Source of the DNA: Oceanobacillus piezotolerans
Lineage (GTDB): Bacteria; Bacillota; Bacilli; Bacillales; Amphibacillaceae
Direction: 5' to 3'
Assembly: GCF_003665065.1 (NCBI RefSeq)
Contig: NZ_RCHR01000007.1
Coordinates: 1-64,000, forward strand
Length of the DNA stretch: 64,000 bases
The notes below the pieces were generated by a model. It saw only the letters and a program-made list of their open reading frames with translations, was not told the DNA's origin and searched no databases. A program made the position numbers and the translations under genes. Below are positions 29,111 to 38,976 of the stretch, in pieces (within the stretch, counting starts at the first letter, position 1; every line of letters starts with the position of its first letter).

Positions 29111-29722
29111 TTACTCTTTATCGTTTTCTTCAGAAGATTCAGCTTCAGCATCTTCTTCAGGTAATTGTTCCGGCTCTTTAAACGCATCTGGTTGAAGTAT
29201 CGTTACAATGGTTTTTTCTTGGTCATCTAATATCTCATACTTATCATCAGCTGTTAAATCTGCGATTGTCAGACTCTCACCTAAGTTAAGATTAGAAACA
29301 TCGATAGAAACTTCTTCAGGGATATCTCCAGGTTTTGCCCTTAATTGAACTTCAAATAGTGGTTGCTGAAGAATCCCCTCTTTAGGCTCACCGACTACCT
29401 TAAGAGGCACGGAAACATCCATTGCTTCTGACATGTTTGCTTTATAAAAATCAGCATGGAGTAACTCATTCTTAATAGGGTCCATTTGATAATCATGAAA
29501 CATGACATCCACTTTTTGGTCATCTGCTATTTCCAAAGTAAGGATAGCATTTTTCCCTTGATCACGAATCGTCTTTAATAATTCAATGCTATCCACAGCA
29601 ATTGGCTGTGGATCCTGATCTTTTCCGTAAAGAACACCAGGAACTTGTCCGCTTTCCCTTAATTGCTTTGTATTTGATTTTGTTAAATCCTCTCGCTTAG
29701 ATACCTTTAATGAAATCGACAT
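29111..29722 (-). CDS. ctc: Ribosomal protein L25/general stress protein Ctc
   Basis: 203-aa L25/TL5-type protein. The N-terminal 5S-rRNA-binding domain (residues 1-95: GQVPGVLYG, DVMFHDYQMDP) is followed by the TL5 C-terminal beta domain and an acidic tail. In B. subtilis Ctc is induced by general stress through sigma-B and binds the ribosome. A sigma-B promoter is visible upstream. Confidence 0.95.
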   Translation of the reverse strand: MSISLKVSKREDLTKSNTKQLRESGQVPGVLYGKDQDPQPIAVDSIELLKTIRDQGKNAILTLEIADDQKVDVMFHDYQMDPIKNELLHADFYKANMSEAMDVSVPLKVVGEPKEGILQQPLFEVQLRAKPGDIPEEVSIDVSNLNLGESLTIADLTADDKYEILDDQEKTIVTILQPDAFKEPEQLPEEDAEAESSEENDKE

Positions 29723-29798
29723 ATAAATCCTCCTAATTAAACAAAAGTTTTATATTAAGTAAAACAGTTATTGATGGAGATTAGGGTCAATTACATTT

Positions 29799-29824
29799 AT
29801 TCCCTTTAATGACAAGAGTTAAAC
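29799..29824 (-). promoter_or_regulatory. sigma-B promoter of ctc
   Basis: GTTTAA-N14-GGGAAT on the minus strand, beginning just after the prs stop. Both elements and the 14-bp spacing fit the sigma-B consensus (GTTTAA, GGGWAW), as known for B. subtilis ctc. Confidence 0.75.
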
Positions 29825-29827
29825 ATT

Positions 29828-30781
29828 TTAATCAAATAGAACACTAACAGACTGCAGTTCATGTACACGTACAATTGCTTCTCCTATTAACGGAGCAACA
29901 GAAAGTACGGTTGTTTTATCATTATGTTTTTCTTCAGGTAGCGGGATACTATCAGTTACAACTAACTCTTTAATGTTAGAATTCTTTAGACGCTCAATCG
30001 CTGGCCCAGACAAAACAGGATGCGTACAGCATGCATATACCTCTTTCGCACCACTTTCTATTAGCGCATTTGCCGCTAGTGTAATAGTTCCAGCTGTATC
30101 AATTATATCATCAATTAATATTGCTGTCTTTCCTTCTACATTCCCAATAATATTCATTACCTCTGCTACATTTGGACGAGGTCTGCGTTTGTCAATTATC
30201 CCAATTGGTGCTTTTAGACGATCAGCCATTCTTCTTGCTCGAACAACACCACCGTGATCAGGTGAAACAACAATAATATCCTCTAAGTTCTTTCGTTCAA
30301 AATGGTCCGATAAGATAGGGACACCTTGTAAATGATCAATTGGAATATTGAAAAACCCTTGAATTTGCGGTGCATGTAAATCTAATGTAATAACACGGTT
30401 TGCTCCAGCAGTTTCAATTAAATCAGCTACTAATTTGGCTGCAATTGGCTCACGGGAACGGGCCTTACGATCTTGTCTTGCGTAACCATAGTAAGGCATG
30501 ACAATATTTATGGACTTTGCTGATGCACGCTTTAATGCATCAATCATAATAAGCAGTTCCATTAAATGTTGGTTTACAGGAGCACATGTAGACTGAACGA
30601 CATAAACGTCACTTCCACGTACACTTTCCTCAATATTAATTTGTACTTCACCATCGCTAAAACGAGACACCGTACATTTTCCTAGCTTTGTCCCAATATG
30701 CGTTGCTATATCCTCAGCTAATTTTCGATTTGAGTTTAACGAGAACACCTTTAAGGACGCATCGTTGTAATTAGATGACAT
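29828..30781 (-). CDS. prs: Ribose-phosphate pyrophosphokinase
   Basis: Makes PRPP from ribose 5-phosphate and ATP for nucleotide, His and Trp synthesis. 317 aa from the ATG at 30781, which has GGAGGG upstream and aligns with B. subtilis Prs. The flexible-loop and PRPP motifs ([23 protein letters not shown]) are intact. The frame stays open 51 codons further into glmU, but that extension is not real. It follows glmU by 22 bp. Confidence 0.97.
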   Translation of the reverse strand: MSSNYNDASLKVFSLNSNRKLAEDIATHIGTKLGKCTVSRFSDGEVQINIEESVRGSDVYVVQSTCAPVNQHLMELLIMIDALKRASAKSINIVMPYYGYARQDRKARSREPIAAKLVADLIETAGANRVITLDLHAPQIQGFFNIPIDHLQGVPILSDHFERKNLEDIIVVSPDHGGVVRARRMADRLKAPIGIIDKRRPRPNVAEVMNIIGNVEGKTAILIDDIIDTAGTITLAANALIESGAKEVYACCTHPVLSGPAIERLKNSNIKELVVTDSIPLPEEKHNDKTTVLSVAPLIGEAIVRVHELQSVSVLFD

Positions 30782-30803
30782 GGAATTATACCCTCCGTTA
30801 ATG

Positions 30804-32177
30804 TTATTTCCTATTCTTTCTGTTTGCTGCGTAACCTTCTTTATTTGTCTGTCTTGCTCTAGCGATGGATAAGGATTCATTTGGCACATCATCCGTGATA
30901 GTAGAACCAGCTGCAACATATGCACCTTTACCAACTGTTACCGGGGCAACTAAATTGGAGTTACATCCAATGAACGCATCGTCTTCGATTTTCGTCAAAT
31001 ATTTATTCTTTCCGTCATAATTCACTGTAATAGAACCACAACCTACATTGACATTGCTGCCAATCTCTGCATCACCAAGATAAGATAAATGAGAGGCTTT
31101 GCTTCCATCCCCCATATTTGCTTTCTTAATTTCTACAAAATTACCGATCTTAACATCGTTGCCAATATTAGAAGCAGGACGTATGTGGGCAAACGGTCCA
31201 ATATTAACATTATTACCAATCTTGCTGTCACTCGCTACACTATGTCTTATAATAGTCCCTTCACCAACATAACAATTTGATAATTCGCTATTCGGCCCAA
31301 TTTCTACGTCCCGTTTTATTACTGTTTCTCCTTTAATAATTGTACCGGGATGAATTACTACATCAGCTTCAATTTCTACATCCCGTTCAATATAAGTATT
31401 ATTCGGATCTATAATAGTTACTCCGTTACGCATATGTTTTTCATTAACTTTTTTCTTCATAATGCCTTCTGCTTTCGCTAGTGCCACTCGGTCATTTACA
31501 CCAAGTGTCTCTTCAAAGTCAGGCGTCATAAATGCACTTACTTTTTCTTGTTTATTTTTAAGTATTTCAATAACATCAGGTAAGTAATATTCACCTTGCG
31601 CATTATCGTTAGATACTTCTTTTAAAGCTTGGAAGAGAGATTGATTATCAAAGCAATATGTACCCGTATTAATCTCTGCTACCTTAAGTTCCTCGTCATT
31701 TGCATCTTTATGTTCTACAATTCGCTCTACTTGACCATCATTATTTCGAATAACTCTGCCATATCCACTAGGGTCGTCTGCTTTGGCAGTTAATACCGTC
31801 GCACTTGCCCCTTCTTTCTCATGATGTTCAAATAGGGCTTCATATGTTTCTTTTGAAATTAAAGGAGTGTCACCACAAACGACGATGGTAGTTCCTTTTT
31901 TATCTTTTAATAAATTTTCTGCTTGTATAACAGCATGTCCAGTACCCAGCTGTTCTTCTTGAATCACGAACTTGCTTTGATTGCCTAATGTTTCCTTTAC
32001 TTTTTCCGCACCAAAACCAACGATAGTAACCAATTCTTCTAATTGTAAAGGCTTCAACTCATTTATAACATGTTGAACCATTGGTGTCCCCATTACTGGA
32101 TGGAGCACCTTGTAAAGCTTCGATTTCATCCTTGTTCCTTGCCCTGCCGCCAATATCACAGCATATCTATTTGTCAT
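30804..32177 (-). CDS. glmU: Bifunctional N-acetylglucosamine-1-phosphate uridyltransferase / glucosamine-1-phosphate acetyltransferase
   Basis: Makes UDP-GlcNAc for peptidoglycan and teichoic acids. The N-terminal pyrophosphorylase has [20 protein letters not shown] and the C-terminal half is a left-handed beta-helix of hexapeptide repeats. The start at 32177 (457 aa) has GGAGG 8 nt upstream; the ATG 5 codons earlier contains that site and is rejected. It forms an operon with prs. Confidence 0.97.
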   Translation of the reverse strand: MTNRYAVILAAGQGTRMKSKLYKVLHPVMGTPMVQHVINELKPLQLEELVTIVGFGAEKVKETLGNQSKFVIQEEQLGTGHAVIQAENLLKDKKGTTIVVCGDTPLISKETYEALFEHHEKEGASATVLTAKADDPSGYGRVIRNNDGQVERIVEHKDANDEELKVAEINTGTYCFDNQSLFQALKEVSNDNAQGEYYLPDVIEILKNKQEKVSAFMTPDFEETLGVNDRVALAKAEGIMKKKVNEKHMRNGVTIIDPNNTYIERDVEIEADVVIHPGTIIKGETVIKRDVEIGPNSELSNCYVGEGTIIRHSVASDSKIGNNVNIGPFAHIRPASNIGNDVKIGNFVEIKKANMGDGSKASHLSYLGDAEIGSNVNVGCGSITVNYDGKNKYLTKIEDDAFIGCNSNLVAPVTVGKGAYVAAGSTITDDVPNESLSIARARQTNKEGYAANRKNRK

Positions 32178-32214
32178 TAAGGAAACCTCCAATAAATACT
32201 TTTATCCTTTATAA

Positions 32215-32243
32215 AATATATCTTAAGTTGTTTATGATTTCAA
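32215..32243 (-). promoter_or_regulatory. glmU promoter
   Basis: TTGAAA-N17-TATATT on the minus strand, about 38 bp before the glmU start. Confidence 0.65.
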
Positions 32244-32506
32244 CATCTAACGTTTAGGGAGATAATGGTATATAAGGTAACTTGAAGTCATATAATAGCA
32301 GGGGAATAAGAGGGAGGTTGCCAGACACTAGCAAAAGTCGCATAAACAAAAGACTAAAAGAAAACACTTTTTACTTTAAAGTACATCACTATGTGTTCTG
32401 ATAAAAGAAGTTTCCCACCGAATATTCTGGAGCACTGTCTTCTTTATTCTTAAACCGGTTCACTGCTTAGCTAGTAGATTAATTTATGATAGAATACTTT
32501 TCTTAA
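32244..32506. other. AT-rich spacer between spoVG and glmU
   Basis: No coding frame or strong structure is seen apart from the glmU promoter and the spoVG terminator at its two edges. Confidence 0.4.
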
Positions 32507-32547
32507 ACAAAAAAGAAGGCCAAATCCCTAGCGAATTGACCCCTTTG
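32507..32547 (-). terminator. spoVG terminator
   Basis: Stem GGGGTCAA / TTGGCCTT (with G-U pairs) followed by CTTTTTTG on the minus strand, 13 bp past the spoVG stop. Confidence 0.55.
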
Positions 32548-32559
32548 TTCATCATGATT

Positions 32560-32850
32560 TTAAGAAGCGCCTGCTTCTTCGTATTCAACCTCAGCTTCAC
32601 CTGCGCGGTGATATTCTTCTAATACGGCATCTTGAATCTTTGCACGTGTTCCGGAATTAATCGGATGTGCTATATCCCGGAATTCTCCGTCTGGAGTTCG
32701 TTTGGATGGCATGGCTACAAATAGACCATTGTTACCATCAATAACTCGGATATCGTGAACCACAAACTCCTGGTCCAATGTAATAGATGCAATTGCACGC
32801 ATTCTGCCCTCTGTATTAACGCGGCGTAATCTTACGTCTGTCACTTCCAT
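32560..32850 (-). CDS. spoVG: Septation/regulatory protein SpoVG
   Basis: 96-aa nucleic-acid-binding protein, nearly identical in layout to B. subtilis SpoVG ([26 protein letters not shown] at the N-terminus, [19 protein letters not shown] in the middle). It has its own sigma-H promoter. In B. subtilis ridA (yabJ) precedes it in the purR-yabJ-spoVG operon; here it follows purR directly. Confidence 0.97.
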   Translation of the reverse strand: MEVTDVRLRRVNTEGRMRAIASITLDQEFVVHDIRVIDGNNGLFVAMPSKRTPDGEFRDIAHPINSGTRAKIQDAVLEEYHRAGEAEVEYEEAGAS

Positions 32851-32889
32851 GATGTCTCACCACCTTTTCCCTTTGAACTTACTTTAAAT

Positions 32890-32918
32890 AGTTCAACATA
32901 ATTATTTAAATTCCTGCT
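32890..32918 (-). promoter_or_regulatory. sigma-H promoter of spoVG
   Basis: AGCAGGAATT and GAACT on the minus strand, with 14 nt between. This is the same arrangement as the classic B. subtilis spoVG sigma-H promoter (AGCAGGATTT..GAATT). A very AT-rich tract lies just upstream (32920-32965), as in the AbrB-bound region of B. subtilis. Confidence 0.7.
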
Positions 32919-33020
32919 TAAAATAGAAAAAAAATATATATTTTTATAAAAATATTAATATTTCACTAAGTATTGGTGATTTTGAGAAGAAAAAAGGAGC
33001 AAAAAAGCCGCTTGGCCTTT

Positions 33021-33848
33021 CTACTCCTCTACATTGGTATTAAAATAATTGCCCGTTTCAATTCCAATTTGTTTATTTGCCATATCTAATTTTGTAATTT
33101 TTATTAATGAGGTGTATGTATCTACTACACGATCTTCTTCCTCATCATCCGCTTCTGCTAAAACACCAATAGCCTTTACCTTCGCATCAAATTCTGCTAA
33201 TAGGTTAACCATACCATTAATTGTTCCACCAGCCTTCATGAAATCGTCAATGATACACACATTACTTCCTTCTTTGAAGCTTCGTTTTGGAAGTACCATT
33301 GTTTGTATTTTCCGTGAGGATCCAGATACATAATTTATACTTACGGAAGAACCTTCTGTTACTTTTGGATCTCTTCTTACGATGACAACAGGGACATTTA
33401 AGAATGATGCTACAGCATATGCCAGAGGAATTCCTTTTGTTGCCACTGTTACAATGACATCGATATCAAGATCCGCAAAACGTGAAGCAAAAATACGGCC
33501 AATCTCTCTAATCATCTTTGGATCACCTAATATATCTGTCATATAAAGATATCCACCAGGGAGAATACGACTCGGATCCTCTAAGGTTGCAATAAGCTCA
33601 TCAATAAATTTATTACTGATCTCTTCCTTGGCCTTTGGAATGAATTTCACTCCACCACCGGCTCCTGTAGTACGTTCTAAATAACCGATTCCTTGGCTTT
33701 GGAGCACGCTATCAATAATATCTAAATCTTCACTTATAGATGATTTTGTTGTTTGGCATAATTCTACAAAGTATGGCAGTTGTGTATGTTTTCTAGGATT
33801 TTCTATGAAAAATTCAGATAAAACAACTAAACGATTGCTTCTTTTCAT
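33021..33848 (-). CDS. purR: Purine operon repressor PurR
   Basis: 275 aa: an N-terminal winged helix (residues 1-75, MKRSNRLVVLSEFFIENPRK) and a C-terminal phosphoribosyltransferase-like domain with the PRPP loop IIDDFMKAGGT. PRPP relieves repression of purine genes. Three start codons stand in a row; the third (33848) has the best distance from GAGG and matches the family. Confidence 0.95.
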   Translation of the reverse strand: MKRSNRLVVLSEFFIENPRKHTQLPYFVELCQTTKSSISEDLDIIDSVLQSQGIGYLERTTGAGGGVKFIPKAKEEISNKFIDELIATLEDPSRILPGGYLYMTDILGDPKMIREIGRIFASRFADLDIDVIVTVATKGIPLAYAVASFLNVPVVIVRRDPKVTEGSSVSINYVSGSSRKIQTMVLPKRSFKEGSNVCIIDDFMKAGGTINGMVNLLAEFDAKVKAIGVLAEADDEEEDRVVDTYTSLIKITKLDMANKQIGIETGNYFNTNVEE

Positions 33849-33915
33849 CATCACACCTCTAAACCCGTATGTTTATTTCATAATATAACATCAATATACG
33901 CGTTTTAGCAAATAA

Positions 33916-34767
33916 TTATCCGATTAATCTTACTAAATATACTTCATCGCAAAAACCACGTATCCCATTGTAAACTCTTTTTGCTTTATTCTCGTGTTCA
34001 ACTAGCCCAAAGACGGTCGGTCCGCTCCCGCTCATCATCACCCCGGTTGCTCCAATACTTTTCATCGCCTGCTTAATTTGAATAACCTCAGGATGTAATG
34101 AACCGGTTATTGCTTCTAATGAGTTTCCCATATTCGCACACAACTTGTAAAGGTCCTTCTCATAAAGGGCTTTTATCACTTCATTTGTATTAGGGTGATA
34201 TATGGTGTCCAAGCTCACTCTTTCAAAGATTGTACGAGTAGAGACACCAATATCCGGCTTCGCTAATACAACCCAGCACGGAGGGGGGGAAGTTAAGGTT
34301 TCGATCTTCTCACCAAATCCTCTTGCAATTGCCGTATTGCCATACACACAAAAGGAAATGTCTGCACCTAATTTCGAGCCCAATGCTGCCAATTCCTGTA
34401 AGGGAATGTCCATTCCCCACAGTCGATTGAGTCCCCTTAAAACCGCCGCTGCATCAGCACTTCCTCCGCCGAGCCCAGCAGAAACTGGAATATTTTTCTC
34501 AATTTTAATATGAACACCTTTATTTATACCATACGTCCTTTTAAACAAAGCAGCAGCTCTATATGCCAAGTTCCGTTCATCATTCGGCACATACCTGCTT
34601 TCCAGTGAGATTTTAATGGTATCTTGTCCAATAGAGGAAAGTTCAATACGATCCGACAAGTCTATGGTAGTCATAATCATTTCTACATTATGCAACCCAT
34701 CTTCCCTTTTGCTTAACACATCCAGGGATAAATTAATTTTAGCTGGTGCCTTTTCAAACAGCGCCAC
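33916..34767 (-). CDS. ispE: 4-diphosphocytidyl-2-C-methyl-D-erythritol kinase
   Basis: GHMP kinase of the MEP isoprenoid pathway. The ATP loop [17 protein letters not shown] and the N-terminal [14 protein letters not shown] are intact. The start is GTG; 34767 (283 aa) is favoured because AGGTGAGG lies just upstream, and a GTG 3 codons earlier at 34776 is the alternative. Confidence 0.94.
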   Translation of the reverse strand: MALFEKAPAKINLSLDVLSKREDGLHNVEMIMTTIDLSDRIELSSIGQDTIKISLESRYVPNDERNLAYRAAALFKRTYGINKGVHIKIEKNIPVSAGLGGGSADAAAVLRGLNRLWGMDIPLQELAALGSKLGADISFCVYGNTAIARGFGEKIETLTSPPPCWVVLAKPDIGVSTRTIFERVSLDTIYHPNTNEVIKALYEKDLYKLCANMGNSLEAITGSLHPEVIQIKQAMKSIGATGVMMSGSGPTVFGLVEHENKAKRVYNGIRGFCDEVYLVRLIG

Positions 34768-34817
34768 TACCCTCACCTACTTGTTCCATCAAAAGATAAA
34801 CAAATTGTAACATATTA

Positions 34818-35171
34818 TAAAAGCGGAGGCGACTGCTTAGAGGTGAACGCATAAGCAAGGGGCTGGAGAGTGCTCGCTCTTTAGCACTCGGAGTGCCCAT
34901 TGCTTATGACGGTAACCTCTAGGAGCAGGAGCTGGATAAAGAAAGGTGGAGGCGACTGGTTTGGGATGACAGCATAAGCAAAGGGTCGGAAAACGCGTGA
35001 TCTTTCGCGTTTGGAGTGCCCGTTGCTTATGTCACGAGTCCCAAGGAGCCGGAACCAGACAAATAAAAGCGGAGGCGACTGCTTAGAGGTGAACGTATAA
35101 GCAAGGGGCTGGAGAGTGCTCGCTCTTTAGCACTCGGAGTGTCCATTGCTTATCACGGTAACCTCTAGCTC
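34818..35171. repeat. Tandem array of three imperfect-palindrome repeats (family C)
   Basis: Three units of about 110-120 bp (34818-34940, 34941-35063, 35064-35171) in the sspF-ispE spacer. Each starts GCGGAGGCGACTG or GTGGAGGCGACTG, and units 1 and 2 end GGAGCNGGANC. Each could fold into a long hairpin with an outer stem, an invariant GCATAAGCAA / TTGCTTATG middle stem and an apical stem. Units 1 and 3 are almost identical. Unit 2 differs but keeps pairing: the apical stem changes from GAGTGCT / AGCACTC to AAACGCG / CGCGTTT. Confidence 0.8.
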
Positions 35172-35213
35172 TAAAAAAACAAGGCAAACCCGATTAGGAT
35201 TTACCTTGAATTA
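35172..35213 (-). terminator. sspF terminator
   Basis: Hairpin CAAGGTAAATC / GGGTTTGCCTTG (some G-U pairs) followed by T7 on the minus strand. Its 5' arm overlaps the last sspF codons. Confidence 0.7.
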
Positions 35214-35373
35214 TATTTTCCTCTGCTAATTCGATTGCTCGCTTAACCAAATTACCAGCATCACGTGACTTAATGCCACCCCAGCCTTCCTTTTGAACCG
35301 TGTCGTAAAATCCTAATTCTTTGGCAATCTCTTCTTTCAATTGGTCTGACATAATCCCTCTTCGTCTCCCCAA
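35194..35373 (-). CDS. sspF: Small acid-soluble spore protein SspF (alpha/beta-type)
   Basis: 59-aa DNA-binding spore protein that begins at TTG. The sequence starts [15 protein letters not shown], as in B. subtilis SspF (MGRRRGVMSDEF), and contains the family signature [19 protein letters not shown] and [18 protein letters not shown] lies about 10 nt before the TTG; the internal ATG at 35352 is the alternative start. Its position between veg and ispE is the conserved one. It coats DNA in the spore core. Confidence 0.93.
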   Translation of the reverse strand: MGRRRGIMSDQLKEEIAKELGFYDTVQKEGWGGIKSRDAGNLVKRAIELAEENIIQGKS

Positions 35374-35534
35374 GAAAGAACAACCCCTTTCAGATAACTT
35401 TTACGACAGTTTTAGGATATGCCTTAAAAATAAACTAACTCCCGTTAGATGTTTGCATTACTGGAATTTTTTATTAGAGAACTAAATATTTACCTTAGAG
35501 GCTATTTGCCCCTTTTTGGAAAGCAGGCTTTTGC

Positions 35535-35566
35535 TCAAAAAAAAACAGCAAACTAAATGTCTGCTG
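35535..35566 (-). terminator. veg terminator
   Basis: Stem ACAGCAGAC / GTTTGCTGT followed by T9 on the minus strand, just past the veg stop. Confidence 0.85.
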
Positions 35567-35574
35567 TACACGAA

Positions 35575-35832
35575 CTATATAATTGATTGATTTCTCTCTT
35601 CTAGAAAATCAATCTCTACTGTTTCGGTTAATACGTCTGCATAGCTGTACGAAACACGCTCGAAAGCATTTTCGTCTTGATCTAGCTCAATAATGAACAC
35701 AGAAGGATACGTTTCCGCCAATACACCTGAACGTATAATTGTCTTCCTTCTTCCACCATTAGCCTTTAGTTTTAATCTTCTTCCAACCTGACACTCAAGA
35801 CCCTGCTTAATTTCGATTAATGTTTTAGCCAA
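35575..35832 (-). CDS. veg: Veg protein (DUF1021)
   Basis: 85 aa starting at TTG as [13 protein letters not shown], matching B. subtilis Veg throughout ([37 protein letters not shown]). GAGGTGGAG lies just upstream. Veg is abundantly transcribed and stimulates biofilm formation in B. subtilis by an indirect mechanism. A strong sigma-A promoter is visible. Confidence 0.94.
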   Translation of the reverse strand: MAKTLIEIKQGLECQVGRRLKLKANGGRRKTIIRSGVLAETYPSVFIIELDQDENAFERVSYSYADVLTETVEIDFLEERNQSII

Positions 35833-35855
35833 TACACTCCACCTCACTAAGTAAT

Positions 35856-35884
35856 AGTATATCACATGCTTGTTTAATAGTCAA
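35856..35884 (-). promoter_or_regulatory. veg promoter
   Basis: TTGACT-N17-TATACT on the minus strand, about 24 bp from the -10 to the TTG start. veg is a classic strong sigma-A promoter in B. subtilis. Confidence 0.75.
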
Positions 35885-36156
35885 AAATTTATATTATAAC
35901 AAGAGGTGATTTTTTATGTCAACAATAAGTTTTGTCTACTTTTCGTATTATTTGTAAATGTTAACAATTTATGTATTAAAATTGTTGTATTTCCTTATAT
36001 ATTTTCTATCTAAATTCTAGCGAAAATATTATTCCCTTCTTTAACTAAACCTCATATTTTTTTTAATTTTACTTTTTTGTATGAGAGTCAGTCGATAATA
36101 AGTTCCTGCCAATGTTTTGCCAGCTTTTTTATCTGAGGTTAAAAAGCCAAATAAAA
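35885..36156. other. AT-rich spacer between yabG and veg
   Basis: Very AT-rich. A plus-strand 13-codon frame at 35916-35957 has a possible ribosome site (AAGAGGTGAT) but nothing else supports it. The yabG terminator lies at the right edge. Confidence 0.4.
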
Positions 36157-36190
36157 ATACCCTATCCGCTCCATTCGGATAAGGTTATTA
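36157..36190 (-). terminator. yabG terminator
   Basis: Stem ACCTTATCCG / CGGATAGGGT with a 7-nt loop, then ATTTTTATT on the minus strand, just past the yabG stop. Confidence 0.85.
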
Positions 36191-36191
36191 T

Positions 36192-37058
36192 TTAATCCTC
36201 GGAATCATCAAGGTATGGCATTCCCGTTCGAAATAAACCTCTAGTTTCCACTCCACCCATACCTTTTTCCCCAGTCATGGTATTTTTTAATACATCCCAT
36301 ACATTAACACTCTCCATAAATGGAGTATAAGCAATTTTAGCTGCAATATATACCGGATCTAATGCATGGATATTAATTCTGGATGGAGAACTGGCAAAGT
36401 TTGAACCAGCTCGAATTAGGGATTCAAAATGAGATTGGCATGCACCTGCAAAAATAACCAAATGATCTAGACTAGGGTAGATTCTTCTTATCTCTCTCAC
36501 TGTCTCTGCAAAATGCTTGGAATGCCGGTAGGCACGTAAATCATTCTTAGACCCTTTGCTTTTAGAATAAGAATCGTGACCGGTAATAACAATAATATTC
36601 GGCTGAATTCTTTCCACTAATCCCATTATCTCATTTGGCATTTCCTTTTCATTCAAATGTACGCCATGTACTTGAAGGCCTAATCGCTGATAGAGAGAGA
36701 TACACTTCCTTAAATACATTTGATCGCCATCTAAATGCAAGACCTTTGCAGGTATTTGAAAATATTTTTCATAGGTATTATATCCACCGGAATATTGATA
36801 CTCTCGTTTATCCTTCATCAGTTGATAATCTTGTCTAAATAAACGAAAGGAGAATTCTTCTTTTTCCTTTTCCTTTTGTCTTCTTTTTTCTATGTCCCTT
36901 TGTTCCATTATTTTTAAATCATGTAATGGTGCATCTGCTTCTAGACGATATTCATCTCCTACTAAATTAGCAATGTCTTTTTTTATGGATACGATTCGAA
37001 AAAGAAGATCATGTTGATAAGATTTTCGCGTTACTAAATTTCCAATTGAAAATTCCAT
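36192..37058 (-). CDS. yabG: Sporulation-specific protease YabG
   Basis: 288-aa peptidase (U57 family) that processes spore coat proteins such as SpoIVA and SafA during coat maturation and cross-linking. The sequence shows the family N-terminus (VTRKSYQHDLLFRIV) and the central VITGHDSYSK and FAGACQSHFE segments, which probably hold catalytic His and Cys. In B. subtilis it is expressed from sigma-K in the mother cell; no clear sigma-K promoter could be fixed here. Confidence 0.95.
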   Translation of the reverse strand: MEFSIGNLVTRKSYQHDLLFRIVSIKKDIANLVGDEYRLEADAPLHDLKIMEQRDIEKRRQKEKEKEEFSFRLFRQDYQLMKDKREYQYSGGYNTYEKYFQIPAKVLHLDGDQMYLRKCISLYQRLGLQVHGVHLNEKEMPNEIMGLVERIQPNIIVITGHDSYSKSKGSKNDLRAYRHSKHFAETVREIRRIYPSLDHLVIFAGACQSHFESLIRAGSNFASSPSRINIHALDPVYIAAKIAYTPFMESVNVWDVLKNTMTGEKGMGGVETRGLFRTGMPYLDDSED

Positions 37059-37372
37059 ACATTCACCTCAGCCTCCAGGTGTCATAAAGCATTCCTTCTA
37101 CAGTCTATGAGGCTAATGCTAATCTGTGCTTAAACCCAGTCTTTAACGAATTGGAAAACCAATGTTTAGAGGTGCTCCTATCTCTATTTATGTCAATTGG
37201 GGCTTATTGGAGAACTTTATCCTTTAGAGGGTGTTATTAATATTAATTAGGTTAATTTTAATAAGGAGGCATGTATAGGGTTTGGAGCATTAACTCTGCT
37301 AAATAGCATAGGAGCAAGCGCGCCCGATTAGCAACGTCAAACTTTTACTGCCGCAATGATATCGAGAAAACA
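37059..37372. other. Spacer between rsmA and yabG
   Basis: AT-rich, with no gene seen. At about 37312-37338 is a short relic (AGCAAGCGCG..GATTAGCAACG) resembling the start of the palindromic repeat at 27722. The yabG promoter should lie at the left end but is not clear. Confidence 0.4.
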
Positions 37373-38835
<1,463 letters not shown>

Positions 38836-38976
38836 GTTTGTATCCTCCATATTTTAAATCATTTCAATTCTAAAAAGGAGCTAGTCGCGCGTTAATGCGG
38901 AATAACCTATTATTTTCTAAAATAAATAATGCCCTTACCATTTAGCATGGTAAGAGCATATATCTTACATACGTCT

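Noticed and set aside
30782..30934. In-frame N-terminal extension of prs by 51 codons into glmU
   Set aside because: The internal ATG at 30781 has GGAGGG and matches the family N-terminus; the extension is out of frame with real glmU coding sequence.
34818..35171. CRISPR array
   Set aside because: The units are long (about 120 bp), palindromic and few. There is no short constant repeat with unique spacers and no cas gene.
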